Assembly (NCBI GenBank): GCA_009746045.1
Contig: RPFO01000017.1
Location: forward strand, 580,001-644,000
Direction: 5' to 3'
DNA: 64,000 nucleotides
Source: Mesostigma viride
Taxonomy: Eukaryota > Streptophyta > Mesostigmatophyceae > Mesostigmatales > Mesostigmataceae
Part shown: positions 10,848-21,870 of the stretch, in pieces
Position numbering within the stretch: position 1 is the stretch's first letter
Layout of the letters: every line of letters begins with the position of its first letter
Program-made: the position numbers and the translations under genes
The notes under the pieces: model-generated
The model's database searches: none
Told to the model about the DNA's origin: nothing
The model's input: only the letters and a program-made list of their open reading frames with translations

Positions 10848-13800
10848 TCATACCACCGTTCTGCTGTATGCCCTGTGGCCTTTGATGGTCTTGACCGCCT
10901 TGGACACCCACATCTTGAGCCGCACCGCTGACCTTGCGCCGCCCAGCCGCACCTTCCCTCTGTGCCCACTGGCCGCCACCTGTCCATTGGTCGCGGCGTT
11001 GTTCTCAAACGCCAGCCGAAAACGACCGTGCAGCCGCCCCTGGTGCACGCCCCGGAACGTAATCGCGGTCTCGAAGGTGTGCGTGTGACAGGTGGCGCCC
11101 GCCGCCTCCATCTCTGAAAAAGCATCCGCGAGGTGCAGCACGCACGAGCCGCAGCGCTGGTTTGAGCCGATCTTGTCCCAGTCCATCAGGCTGATGCTCA
11201 GCATGTTGTGGCGCAGGTCCGACACCGAGAGGCTCTTGAGGTGAACAGGGGGGATCTCCCAAGCCTCCCAGCGCGGGTGCAGCGTCTGGTGCTTGACGCC
11301 CGTGGCCACCTCCTGCGCGACTGAGGGCCCCAGGATCACACAGTAGGGGTCCGAGGTGCCCCCCCGGTCACGCGCGGCCACCGCGGACGCGCGCAGGTAC
11401 TCAAACGTGACCACCCAGTGGCTAAGCGGAAGCACAGGCGCAGGGCTGGTCGGCACAGAGGGGGCTGGCACAGGCCTAGCTGGGGCAGGCAAGGGGGCTA
11501 ACTCCCATGGCGGTGGGCTATGGCGGCCGGTGCCCCGACTGGAGCTGGAATTAGAGCCGGGGGTGACCGACCCAGGGGGTGTCTTGGGGTTAGACCCCGT
11601 GGGTGTCTTGGCGGGTGTCTTATGGGGGAGGCCGGCAAGCAACGGCCCGCACGCGTGCTCGTCCGGGCGGTGGATATCGGGGGATAGTGCGTGGGCCATC
11701 ACGGTGTAGCACGCAGAGACCGGCTTGTGGTCGGACGAGACGATGTCGAACACGGCATCGTAGGACAGCTGCTGCAGCACGCGCCAGCTGTCACTGCGTG
11801 AGCTGTGCTCCAGTATGCGGTCGGTCCACGCGGGGAGCCGCTTGGCGTTGTACGCACGCGTCTCCCCCTTTACCATCTTGAACGTGGGGGGGAAGCAAAT
11901 GTCGCCTTCCACGAACCGATAGAAGGCCTTCCCGGCCGCCATCTCGCGCCGCAGCTCGTCAAACGCCAGCAGCTCGTCGAGAGACCCGTTTGCGATGGCG
12001 TCCGTAACTTGCGCAAATTGGGCCTCGGTCGGTCGGCGCTTGCTGCCGTCCTTGGAGTGGGAGGACTCGGGGAAGAGGTGGAGGCGGTAGTTGAGGTCGC
12101 CCATCCAGAAGACGTGCTCGAACTGGGACACCACGTCCAGGCGCGGGTCGCCGATGCGCAGGTTGTGGACCACCTCCGCATAGTCCAGGTTGCGCACCTG
12201 GAGGGGGCAAGGGTGGGGGTGGGGGGAGAGCGGGCCACACAAGGCAAAGGATGCAAAACAAGGGGGGGGGGGGGGGGGGGGACATGAGCGGTCAAAGCCA
12301 CCGGCATGGAAGCATGAGGAAAGGGCAGTGGGCATGATTATTATACATGGCATCGAGCAGGGTCTGCTGCCAATGGCCATGGGAGCATGCCACGGAACCT
12401 GGGGCGATGAACCTTGCGATCGGGTCGACACATGCTCCTAACGCCGAAAACCGCCACCCCCTGCATCCACTGCCTGTCCCGAGCCCCACCACGAGGTGCA
12501 TGTGACCCCACGGTGCAGTCAGCGGCGACGCCCTCGAGAGGACATGAGACCTTTCTGCGATAACGAGGTCGCTTGAGTAACATATTGCATGACCCCAGTC
12601 ACCACTACCATGATTACACAACCACCAGTCAAGACACTGTCCTGGTGTCATCACTGGGACCGTCTTCAGTGCCTATTCCCTCACCTATTCCACCTATCAA
12701 CAGCATATGTGTACAGTGTCATCACTGGGACCGTCTTCAGTGCCTATTCCCTCACCTATTCCACCTATCAACAGCATATGTGTACAGTGTCATCACTGGG
12801 ACCGTCTTCAGTGCCTATTCCGTCACCTATTCCACCTATCAACAGCATATGTGTACCGTGTCATCACTGGGACGGTCTTCAGCGCCTATTCCGTCACCTA
12901 TTCCACCTATCAACAGCATATGTGTGCAGTGTCATCACTGGGACGGTCTTCAGCGCCTATTCCATCACCTATTCCACCTATCAACAGCATATGTGTGCAG
13001 TGTCATCACTGGGACCGTCTTCAGTGCCTATTCCGTCACCTATTCCACCTATCAACAGCATATGTGTACCGTGGCGAGAATACATCTGCTGTCCTTGTCT
13101 AGTCCTTCCGTTGTACGAGCAACCCACGCCGGCCGAGACCACGATGGCTAGGACAATCACAAGGAGGGCCAGGCGGCCTTATTTACGCTGCGGCGCACAC
13201 ATGCCCACAGAATGACCATGATCATAGCGGCAGCGAAGCAGGTACGGCTACTGCCACAACCATGACTGTGATGACCTGGATGAGGACTGAGGAGGGAGGA
13301 TGGTGCACAATATAGTACCTGTAGTGGCACACGGTAATAGCGACAGCGATGCAATGGCCATGCGCATGATGCGGCCAACTTCGAGGCCAACCTGGCAGGA
13401 ACTAACAGTGGCATGGACCACAGTATCAAGCTTGTTTTCTAGGAATTCTAGAAAATAGTAGTAGACATATATATTTCCCCCCCTCCCATGGGGACACCGC
13501 CTGCCCGCAAGTCCCCACCTTATGCTGCCCCGCGTGCGCGGCCATGTGTGCGGTGATAAAGCACAGTGACGTGTCCCAGTAGAGCAGCGAAATCGCGACG
13601 CCTCCCTTGTTGCCCATGACGCGACCGACGCCGGTGGCCTCTGTGTCCTTCTTGACGCTGGCGACCGCCACACGCGCATCATCCCGCACGAGCGCCGCCA
13701 GCCGGATGGCCCCGAGGGACTTGTACGCGAGGACACTATAGCGGACGCCCACCGCGTCCAGCAGCGTGCTCAGCCAGTCGTCCTCGCAGGAGCTGAACTG

Positions 13801-14424
13801 CGGGCGCGGCTCATACACGCACTCCTGCGCACCGACCACCACCAGGTCATGCCGCGCGTCGTTCGGGATCCAGGCCGACAGGTCCTCCGGAGGGCGGGCA
13901 TTGCCCATGTTCCACGTCCCACAGAACAGGTTCAGCTGGCACTCTTCGTCGCCGCGCACGAGCGACAGCTCCAGCTTGACCTGGGGGGAGGGCGCGGAGC
14001 GGAACTTTGCCACCTGTCCCGCCGCCACGCCGGCCGTGTACCAGTCCTCGCCCAGCTTGCGCTGGCCATCGTCACGGTCCCCTTTCTCCCAGATGTCGCG
14101 CACGCGCAGGTGAGAGATCGCGCCGACCAGCGCCTGCTTGGCGTCAAATAGCCGGATGTCGATAAGTGTGTCCAGGGACTCCCGGATGTGGGGCAGGGGC
14201 CACGAGAACGTCTGGTGCCACACGGGGGATGGGTTGAACCCTTGCCGCGTGCGGTGGCGAATGCCGTCGACAGTCACCACGCACTTGGTCGTCACGGGGT
14301 TGCCGGCGGGGTGCAGGTGGCGCGCCTCCAGCACGCTGATCTTGAGCCGCCAGGGGCGTTCCCCCTTGATGCCCAGGGGCGAGCCATTCTCGCCCAGCGG
14401 AGAGCATGGGTCAGCATCAGGCAT
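10848..14424 (-). CDS. Inositol-polyphosphate 5-phosphatase with two C2 domains
   Basis: Two exons, 14424-13519 and 12197-10848, join in phase 0 (AAG|GTGGGG and CAG|GTGCGC) to give 751 residues. Residues 25-150 look like a C2 domain (WRLKISVLEARHLHP). The catalytic domain spans about 165-470, with the family motifs in order: TWNMGN (170), GAQE (198), GNKGGVA (271), FITAHMAAH (289), MGDLNYR (334), PAWTDRI (424) and SDHKPV (457). A Ser/Pro-rich linker leads to a second C2-like domain (about 560-690) and a basic tail. The enzyme should remove the 5-phosphate from phosphoinositides or soluble inositol phosphates at membranes reached through the C2 domains. All expected catalytic motifs are present; Thr replaces the more usual Cys in PAWCDRI. 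The 1.3-kb intron holds a 71-bp minisatellite. Confidence 0.9.
12262..12281. repeat. Homopolymer G(20)
   Basis: A run of 20 G on the plus strand is C(20) in the transcript of the phosphatase intron, about 65 bases upstream of the acceptor and part of a long pyrimidine tract. Confidence 0.9.
12648..13073. repeat. Minisatellite, six copies of 71 bp
   Basis: Units start at 12648, 12719, 12790, 12861, 12932 and 13003 with the word TCATCACTGGGA. They differ at only a few positions, mostly CCTCACC/CGTCACC/CATCACC and GTACAG/GTACCG/GTGCAG. The array lies wholly inside the phosphatase intron. Because 71 is not a multiple of three and the unit lacks stops in any plus frame, all three frames stay open; these are not genes. 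Confidence 0.95.
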
Positions 14425-15568
14425 GACGAGGATGAGGGCTCATCGGGTTGCAATTGCCCTTGCTGGTGAAGGTATCGGGAGGGCAGTGAACCTGCGCGGT
14501 CCGAGGGATCCGAGTGGACATCTGGACGGTAGGGAATTCCAGCTCATTAAAAGTAAAGCGCGTCGCGCAAGCATGAAGCGTAAAACGTGCCGTCTACATT
14601 CATTGACTGTCACTACAGTCGCTTTCAAATTCTGCCGTTTCCAGGCCACTCTCGTACGATAGATGGCTTTTCCCACGCCGTTGTACAAAAGGCCTCGTCG
14701 CTCCTTACTGGATGCTCGCTATCGTCGCAAATGCGCCCCAGACAGTTTGGCAATTAACGCATGCCCGTCTGATCTCCTTAGAAGAGGTAGGTCACATTAC
14801 TAATTGAACATATACAATTCTGACCCGCGCCCTGACACCTACCGCCCGAGCCATTAGCAATTGCTTTTATTTGGCGAGCAATACAACCAAATCGCGCACA
14901 AGAAGATTAGCTCGTACGCACTGAAAGCTGACAAAGCGCGCCCCAAACTGACAAAGCGCGTTGTCCTCGTTCAGTCATGTCGGAAAAGAGTTTCCGAAAT
15001 ATTCTAGACGTTAAAGCTCGATCTGCGGTCGGGGCCAGCGTACTATGGTGGTATGGCCATTGGCCGAGTCGCTGTGAATTAACCCACGTCCGCTTGGGTT
15101 CAGCGAGACAGCGCATTGCGGTGTTCATTAGTTGTAGGTATTTTGTCCAATGTAAGTCGTGACTGTATTTTGTCCAAGCCAGCGGGTGCACAACTTGCAA
15201 ATCTACTTTTTTAAAATACACAATTTTGGGGGGGGATTACCACCTTTCCCCGACTATTGGGAGCTCCACAAGTACGCGACCAATCCAGAAATGGGAAGCG
15301 AAAGCGGGCCAGTAGCGGGAAAGCAACACCCAATCCAGGTGCAGAACACTAGAACTCGGTGTGCACGCCACAAGATGACAGTGGCTAGTATTGCATGTTC
15401 CCATCAGCTGCTATCTACAGCTGCTGTACAGTGCCGTAAGCGGAACCGCCCACACAGTGGCTAGTATTTTCGAAACCACAGGGCACTTCTGGAACCCAGA
15501 GAAATGGCGCCAAACGGACAGGACTGCAGCGCGAGAAGGCCCCGATTCACAACATCAGAAAGACGGTA
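14425..15568. other. Intergenic, upstream of the phosphatase gene
   Basis: Likely 5'UTR and promoter of the phosphatase gene at the left. A direct repeat of about 15 bp (CTGACAAAGCGCG) occurs at about 14926 and 14949. Nothing else is recognised. Confidence 0.5.
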
Positions 15569-15794
15569 CAGTCATCATTCACGCCTGACGTTGGGTTCGT
15601 GGTTTTTGAGGGGCAAAACCCCAACTTAAGACGTGAAACCAACTTAAGGCGTGAATGACTCTAAGTAATTCTACTAGTTTGAACTAAAGATAATAAAACA
15701 TACTATTCTTAACTACTGTGAAATTAGAACGCCGAAATCCAATATTCCAATTCGACCCAACTTGAGCCAACACAACTTAAGGCGTGAATGACTG
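15569..15794. mobile_element. Tc1/mariner-type MITE, 226 bp
   Basis: Terminal inverted repeats begin CAGTCAT and continue TTCACGCCT; the right end, read on the minus strand, is CAGTCATTCACGCCTTAAG. TA dinucleotides flank both ends (15567-15568 and 15795-15796), as expected for this superfamily. Internal partial repeats of the terminus lie near 15614-15660. A second, interrupted copy lies at 47457-47657. Confidence 0.75.
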
Positions 15795-16160
15795 TACATA
15801 GTTGAACACTCCGCTGACTGCTGCATGGTGGGAGCTGGTCATTAGGGGTTATTGGGAAGCCTAGAACTGCATTAATTGGGTGTGAAGCATCGCAAAATTT
15901 GTGCGAAGCGACTTTTTCCTCCGCTATATGGTAGAGAAAAGGATGGCAGGGAGCAGTGAACAGGCAGCAGTTAGCTCGCAAAAACGTCAGTGCCTCCTAA
16001 GCGTGCATTCATGACCTACGCGCAAGTTTCACGGCCCATTCAGGGAAAGCGGTGGGAAGTGCCGTCGTGCAACGATTTTAGTCTCCCACAGCCCGCACTT
16101 CTATCTTTCGTTGCAAGCGATTTGCATTAACCCAAAGCTATTGGCGTGAACCCCCTTGCC

Positions 16161-16667
16161 ATGGCCTCCGCTCCTGAAGGAACCACTGGCGCAGCTGTTA
16201 ACGGCAGTTCTGCTGCCCAGCCAGCGGAGGTTTCCTGGCCAGATGGTATAATCGAGGTGCGATGGACCAGCCGCAGCGGGAATACTACCGCGACCGCCTT
16301 CCTGTGCGATCAGTGCGGAGAAATGCTCAGCGCCCACGAGTGCATTCTACCCTCAAGAACATTTCTGGAGAAAGCGAAGGCATCCCATGCCAGCGCGTGC
16401 ACGGGCTCGGAATGCCGCAAGCACCACCCTGGCACGTTGATGAGTGCTGGGGTCCGCTGTCGGAGTCAGGCCAGAAAGGGTAATCACACGCTGGCGGTGT
16501 GGAAGTGCTGCAAGATGGCAGGGGTGTTGGTGAGCAAAGAAGCTCCCTCCGAGTCCAAGCTGTCGACCGAGTGCCGCATGCTACCGTGCTGCAAGGTGCC
16601 TCCGGAAAGCAACAGCTGCAGTATCGACATGGCCATGATCGTGGACAGGCTGGAATTCCACAACTAA
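16161..16667 (+). CDS. Hypothetical Cys-rich protein, doubtful
   Basis: A 168-residue open frame starts at an ATG in good context (GCCATGG). It holds a possible metal-binding set around residues 49-90 (CDQC, ECI, HASAC, ECRKHH) and more Cys pairs further on (KCCK, CRMLPCCK). No family is recognised and no splice signals are needed. Composition is less GC-biased than in the confirmed exons. It could be a small lineage-specific gene or a chance ORF. Confidence 0.3.
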   Translation: MASAPEGTTGAAVNGSSAAQPAEVSWPDGIIEVRWTSRSGNTTATAFLCDQCGEMLSAHECILPSRTFLEKAKASHASACTGSECRKHHPGTLMSAGVRCRSQARKGNHTLAVWKCCKMAGVLVSKEAPSESKLSTECRMLPCCKVPPESNSCSIDMAMIVDRLEFHN

Positions 16668-17664
16668 AGCATCACGGAGTGACTGAGGCTTCACCGCTGA
16701 GATCAACTAGACAACCGTACTGGAAGGCTTACAGGAAATGTTTGGCCACTGAGGCGCGGCCGACTGCAAGTTGACGCCGCGCCCAGGGTTATTTACATAG
16801 ACCCTGCTAGCCGGAACGCTGGGCTAGCAGAAACGTGTTGTGGAACTGGACGAGTACCATCGCAGCACCCGTTTATTTCAACCATTTGGGCCAATTGTTG
16901 CATGTTCCTTAGACAGCGCTGGTAATCGGCACTTTACGGAAGACCCACTAGTGGGTATCGGTCTCAACTCGCAGGAACAGCGTATGTGCTTGTCCACAAA
17001 AGCAAGCCATCCGCCGGAGGCACGTGGGTGTGGTAACTCGACCCTCCAATGTGGTGGCGATCTCTTGAGGACTGTGGTTGTGTAACTAGTTAGCCATGAT
17101 GCATGACTGTGACTTATGAGAGGCAAGGGATGGAACGAGTATCTTACTGCATGGGCCCCATTTTGGGTTCGTAGAGCAGCAACTCAGGAGCGTGGCAGGC
17201 TGCCCAAATCTAGTGGGCATGTTCTTGAAGGGGCAGCAGCTAGAACATCGAGGCTGCATTTCCCTGAATCTATCCCGGATCCTTTGGTGGTGGTTGGCTG
17301 TCACTTGGTCAACACCGATACGATGGGTTGAGACAGCCCTGCTTCCAAGGTCCTGACAGTTTTATACATGTCTTGAATAGCCTACCTGTTACTTCGCACG
17401 GCCGATCGAAAAAGAAGTTTTTGAAATAAATGAAGTTGAATCAATATTACCTATTCCCAGTTTCCCACAGCTATAAAATAGGGCAAGGTGGATGCAATCA
17501 ACGGAGACTAGTGCTAGCTTAAACTATAAACACAACTATCAAAGAGACAACCAGCGCAGGACAGACTTATGTAACTGTCATGCAGTGTACCGGTTTCAAA
17601 GACTACGCCCCTCCAACTGCATGCATGGGTCCTAAAGGAAATTGAAAATGCATGGAAAAAATTG
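16668..17664. other. Intergenic, no gene seen
   Basis: Unique-looking sequence. The minus-strand copy of the dispersed motif CCTGCGCTGGTTGTCTC lies at 17538-17560. No exon-like ORF was seen. Confidence 0.5.
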
Positions 17665-17790
17665 AAATTAAATTAAATTGATACACATCTCCGTTGGGAG
17701 TACATGTAGCACATCATATCCCTGGGAAGGGGCATATGGCTTTTAATACATTCTGGGCTACTTCCATGGAAGGCATAGTTTAATTGCGTG
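17665..17790 (-). mobile_element. Type-2 ORF1 element, 3' end fragment
   Basis: On the minus strand it has GGAAGTAGC, GTGCTACATG, the hairpin CTCC-CAAC-GGAG and an AT-rich (AATTT)n tail. The 5' side is truncated. Confidence 0.6.
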
Positions 17791-17884
17791 CAAGATTAGC
17801 TCATGCAAGGCCTTACTTGAGGCCCAAATTCTGGACTACCTAGCTGTGGGCCTACTGACTGTGGCCATGTAGCCAAATTGCCCC

Positions 17885-18197
17885 GGCTATAATCCAACTA
17901 ACGACGAGATTATAGGCAGCGTAGGATAGCATTTGTAGGACATCTTGCTCGCACCAGCCAGGTCGACACCGCCCTTGGTCCATGGCCGGCCCCCAGCGGC
18001 TTAGCCAACCAAGGCGGCGGGCATATTTTGACCTGGCCTGGCACCCCAATGTCCTTGGGGCACCCCAAGGACATTCCCAGGAAGCTAGGTAAACCTGCCA
18101 TGAACTACACTCAGATACATGTTGCTGGCCGACCTAGTGGTCCGGCCAGCCCAGTTTGAACACCGCATCCACTCCCTCATCCCTTCTTTGGACTGCC
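17885..18197 (+). mobile_element. LINE-A fragment, C-terminal ORF2
   Basis: Matches 33800-34080 and 41500-41730 on the other strand, including the codons for FVGHLARTSQVDTALG and the stretch before the NKTRW region. It stops at 18197, where a TTAA tract begins. Confidence 0.65.
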
Positions 18198-18205
18198 ATG
18201 CAGAA

Positions 18206-18251
18206 CAATTAATTAATTAGACTCGTGCTCCCGTTTGGGAGTCACGGAGCA
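18206..18251 (-). mobile_element. Type-1 3' end, about 45 bp
   Basis: Only the TTAA tail and the terminal hairpin (CTCCC-AAAC-GGGAG on the minus strand) are present. This is an extreme 5' truncation. Confidence 0.5.
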
Positions 18252-19526
18252 TTAAGCAGCACACCACCTCCACCACCTCCGCCGTCGCAGCCCAGCTTCA
18301 GCGGCAGACGCTTGACCTCCGCGAGGAGGCCGAGCTCGCCAAGCGCAGCCTCAACGTCATTTTCAAGAATCTCAAGATGGAGGAAGGTGAGAATTCCGAG
18401 AAGCTTGCGCGTGCTTTTGAGAGAGAAATCCTTGATCGCATGGGCCTTACTGGTGAGATCGAGCTGGTCGCCCACCGCCTTCCCCGCGCGCGGGGTAAGG
18501 CAGGGCCGCCCCCGCTCCTTCTCACCTTTAAGACCCCGGCGGACAAGATTTCTTTTCTCAGACGCCGCAAGCGGCTCGAGAAGACTCTCTTCACCCTTGA
18601 TGACGACTTGACCCTGGCGCAGCAACAATTAACGGCGACGGGAGCTATGGCCGACCTACCTCCAGCTCCGGCAGACCAAGGCGGGCCAGGGCAGTGTACT
18701 GGAAGGGGGCGGCCATCTACGTCGGCCACAAGCCCTGGCAGGCGACCCCCGCGACCCCAGCGACTCCAGACGCCCCAGCTTAGGGGAATTAATTAATTAA
18801 TTAATTAAAATCATAGCTCCGTTGGGAGCATATGTAACACATAGCCCTGAGAAAGGGGCATCTATGGCTCGAAACACACGCCCTGATCAAGCATGCTGTT
18901 TCCGGCCCCACCGTCTAGGTCATCTAGTCGCTCTACACGTAAGCCAGCCATAATTTCAATGCACAAGGATACACATTTCCATCACCATTCATCTTCATCA
19001 TCCTGAACGACTCGAAAACGCGGAAAAGATAACGGCAGGCTCGAGCTACCATGGTCCGGATTCTCCCGATTTCTGGCCTGCGCTGGTTGTCTCCTTGATC
19101 TATGGGTTTGTAATACAATCAGGGCTACAACCTGCAGGTGGAGGATGTACAACTGTCACCTGCTCTGGGTGCACAAGGTGCACCTGCACCGCCATGATGG
19201 TTCATGCCTCCTTAACAAGCACAGGCACCCAGGGGGGGCTTGAGGAGAGGGCATAGAAGGCCTGCATGACATATGGGGTGGAGGGTATGTGGCTAGGCTA
19301 TAGCTGGTGTACACATGGCATCTCAGCAGAGAGTAACTCCCTGTGCACATTATTAGGCATCGCATGGCTAAATTCTTAATGCATCATCCATGGGAGGTCC
19401 CATTGTAGGCTGGGCGCGGCTAGATACTGAAAGCATCATCCATGGGGGCCATCAGTCATGGGCGCACATGCGCGTGGGCCACTTGCAAAGGCTAAGCCTA
19501 TCTAATCTACACTACTGGTATATTCC

Positions 19527-20950
19527 CTAGTCTGGAATGGCAGGAGGGGCCTGCCAGGGCTTGTGGTCAACGTGGATGACCGCCCCCCTCCAGTATACCG
19601 GCTTCCCCCCTGCACGCTGCCGGAGCTGAAGGTAGGTCGGCCATAGCTCGCGTCGCCGCTGTTGCTGGGCCAAGGTCAAGTCGTCGTCCAGCGTGAAGCG
19701 AGTCTCCGAGAGCTTCTTGCGGCATTTAAGGAACGCCAGCTTGTCCGTCATGTACTTAAAGGTGAGGAGCACGGGTGCCGGGCCAGCCTTCCCCCGCGCG
19801 CGGGGGAGGCGGACAGCCGACATGTCCAGCTCACCAGTGATACTTAACATGGGGGCAAGAATGGCGCGCTTAACTGCCTCAAGGAGACTCGTGGAGGTCT
19901 CACCTGCCGGCTGGTCGAAGTGCTTGACGATGACATTGTGGCTGCGCCGGGCGATGTCGGCTTCCTCGCGAAGGTCGAGGGCTTGTTGCTTGATTTGTGC
20001 CGCGATGGTGGAGGTGGTAGGAGGTGGTATGATGCTTAAGCAAGTCCGCCCAGGTGGACCGGGAACATCACTGGCCGGGAACATCACTGACCGGGAACAC
20101 CACTGACATGCTCACACGGGTCTTATTGCACCCACAGTTTGCCGGATCGTTAGCCTGTCCTTTTAGCTAGCCGCGCCCGATTGCAGCTGTGGCATGCCTT
20201 TGGCATGAAGGAGACTGGGGGTCTCTGCCCTTTCTCCTGTAGTGCACACACAGGGATTAAAAGCACTTCGGTGCTCCGTGACTCCCCAACGGGAGCACGA
20301 GTTTAATTAATTAATTAATTAATCACTGGCCGGGCCAGCAGGTGCCGGCTGGGCAGCGATTTCCTGCACCGCTTGGGCGGTGAGGCCGGCGGTGTCATGC
20401 AAGCTCTCAAGGGCGGTGGCGGTGGCTTGAAGGCGTTGGTCGAGGTCGAGGAGCTGGGCTTTGATGTCGGCATGCAGTGAAGGCGGAAACGGCGGTGGAG
20501 GTAGAGGCGGCGGCGGTGGAAATGTGAGGAAGTTCAGCAGTCAGCGTGCCGCCGATTGCTGAAATGTCGGCAGCAAGGGGGGTCACGTGCTGCTGGAAGG
20601 CTTCCGTCAGGATGGAAGGGAGTGTGGGGGCGGAGATGGATGGAGGGCTCCCAGATCTCGTCGTCGGAGCGCTTGAGAAGGGAGTTGAGGATGGCGTGCT
20701 GGAGTTCGGGGCGCTTGCACCCGGGCAGCAGGGTGAGGTGTTGCCAGAGGCGGCCGTCCGGGAGGATGAGGCAATTGTTGTCGTGGAGATGGAGGCACAG
20801 GTCGTAAAGCGAAGCATAGTCCCCGAAGAAGATGCATCGCAGAGCATCGGTCGGAGACGGGTTGGCCCAGTCACGAGTAATCTTCGACCTTGAAAGGCAG
20901 GGGCCGAAAGCTCGGTTCTGAGGGGCGTGAGGACCCTCCGGTTTGGTCGG
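19527..20950 (-). pseudogene. Retroelement ORF1-like RNA-binding protein, interrupted
   Basis: The N-terminal part (about 20950-20331) holds a conserved block reading CIFFGDYASLYDLCLHLHDN and a Pro/Ala-rich linker. The C-terminal part (about 20100-19527) has a helical segment, an RRM-like fold region (HNVIVKHFD to LLTFKYMTDKLAF), then LDDDLTLAQQQRRRELWP and YWRGAVIHVDHKPW. That last domain order is known from LINE ORF1 proteins. Two frame changes in the N-terminal half and the 216-bp Type-1 insertion disable this copy. Related copies lie at 18252-18789 (+), 34773-35518 (-), 39673-39875 (-), 40010-40615 (-) and 42160-42475 (-). The stop codon is followed directly by the 3'UTR. Confidence 0.7.
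20108..20323 (+). mobile_element. Type-1 3'UTR-only copy inside the Type-2 ORF1
   Basis: Plus-strand 3'UTR with the UUCG-loop hairpin, the CTCCC-CAAC-GGGAG hairpin and a (TTAA)n tail. The flanks CACTGAC (20101-20107) and CACTGGC (20324-20330) look like a slightly diverged target duplication. Confidence 0.7.
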
Positions 20951-21763
20951 CTGAGCGGGTGCGCTTGGGGTCAGGCGATGCAGATGGCGAGGCGTTATAT
21001 AAGCCTGGGAGGTTGCTGGACGACCACCAGTGCACGACTAGTGTCACCGCTGCCTGCCGGACCTGATGGCGGAGCTGCAGCCTGAGCTGCAGACGTATTT
21101 TAATTGCCGAGCGCAGCCGCCAGGCTGCGTTGCGTCGAGGCGCGTTTATTCGCCATATATTGCGTAATAGCGTCGGAAAATTATATCAGCATGTGCGTCT
21201 TAGAAAGACGAAGCGATTGTGATATTCACAGCTAAATTCGGTGCTCAAACGTGAAAGTTATGAGCTCCGACAGCCATGGCTACCTCGTGGCCGGAATTCG
21301 ATCCGTTAGGGGAATACAGCAGTAGTAGTGTAGAATAGATAGACCGTGGCCATGTACATGTACGCCTCCTAGAGGCACTATCCCAGCTAAGCCACGCGCT
21401 TTATTTAATCATGTACATGTGTGCCTACGATGAGCCACACTCCAGATGATGCCTAGCTTTATTTAGTTATGCTGTGCCCATGCAGAGAGTTGCTCTCTGC
21501 TGAGATGCCACGCTCTAGTTTTGTATAGCCATGATTATCTTCCCCCTCACAGGCATGCTCCCCCCTTACCCGGGCATAGCGTGATAGACCATGAGGGTGC
21601 AGGTGCCCTGGTGCACCTAGAGCAGGGGTCCTTTACATCCCCACCCTTGCAGGAAGTAGCTTAGGATGTATGATAGGCCATATGCCCCCTCTCCAGGGCT
21701 ATGTGCTACATATACTCCCAACGGAGTTATGTTACAATTCAATTCAATTCTATATATATATAC

Positions 21764-21870
21764 GACAAACCCGGATAAAATAACAGTAGGCTCGAGCTAC
21801 CAAGGTCCGGATTCTTCCAGATTTCTGGCCTGCGCTACATTAAATTAGTTGTCTCTTTGATATATTCTCA
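21764..21870 (+). repeat. Dispersed repeat with the CCTGCGCT...TTGTCTC motif
   Basis: Similar to 19025-19100: both carry GGCTCGAGCTACC, GGTCCGGATTCT and CTGGCCTGCGCT. Here ACATTAAATT interrupts the motif before AGTTGTCTCTTTGATA. Family unknown. Confidence 0.5.

Larger units (their letters stand above)
18790..21305 (-). mobile_element. Type-2 ORF1-only retroelement, near full length
   Basis: It is flanked by a 10-bp duplication, TTAGGGGAAT, at 18780-18789 and 21306-21315. Read on the minus strand it has a 5' region of about 350 bp, an ORF1 from about 20950 to 19527 broken by the insertion at 20108-20323 and one or two frameshifts, and a 3'UTR of about 700 bp. It ends in the hairpin CTCC-CAAC-GGAG and a (TTAA)n tail at 18790-18809. 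No endonuclease or reverse transcriptase is present. Confidence 0.8.
18252..21760 (+). mobile_element. Type-2 ORF1 element, plus-strand host, interrupted
   Basis: The left part, 18252-18789, encodes the middle and end of an ORF1-like protein: a helical stretch with SLNVIFKNL, a PRARGKAGPPP loop, LLTFKTPADKISF and LDDDLTLAQQ, with a frameshift near 18628. The right part, 21316-21760, is its 3'UTR, ending in the hairpin CTCC-CAAC-GGAG and an (AATTC)n tail. The two parts are separated by the minus-strand element at 18790-21305 and rejoin exactly at the duplicated TTAGGGGAAT. Confidence 0.75.

Noticed and set aside
12648-13073. CRISPR-like array
   Set aside because: Units are contiguous with no unique spacers, and the genome is eukaryotic.
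12573-13215. Three overlapping plus-strand ORFs of 131-208 residues
   Set aside because: They are frames of the 71-bp minisatellite inside an intron of a minus-strand gene.
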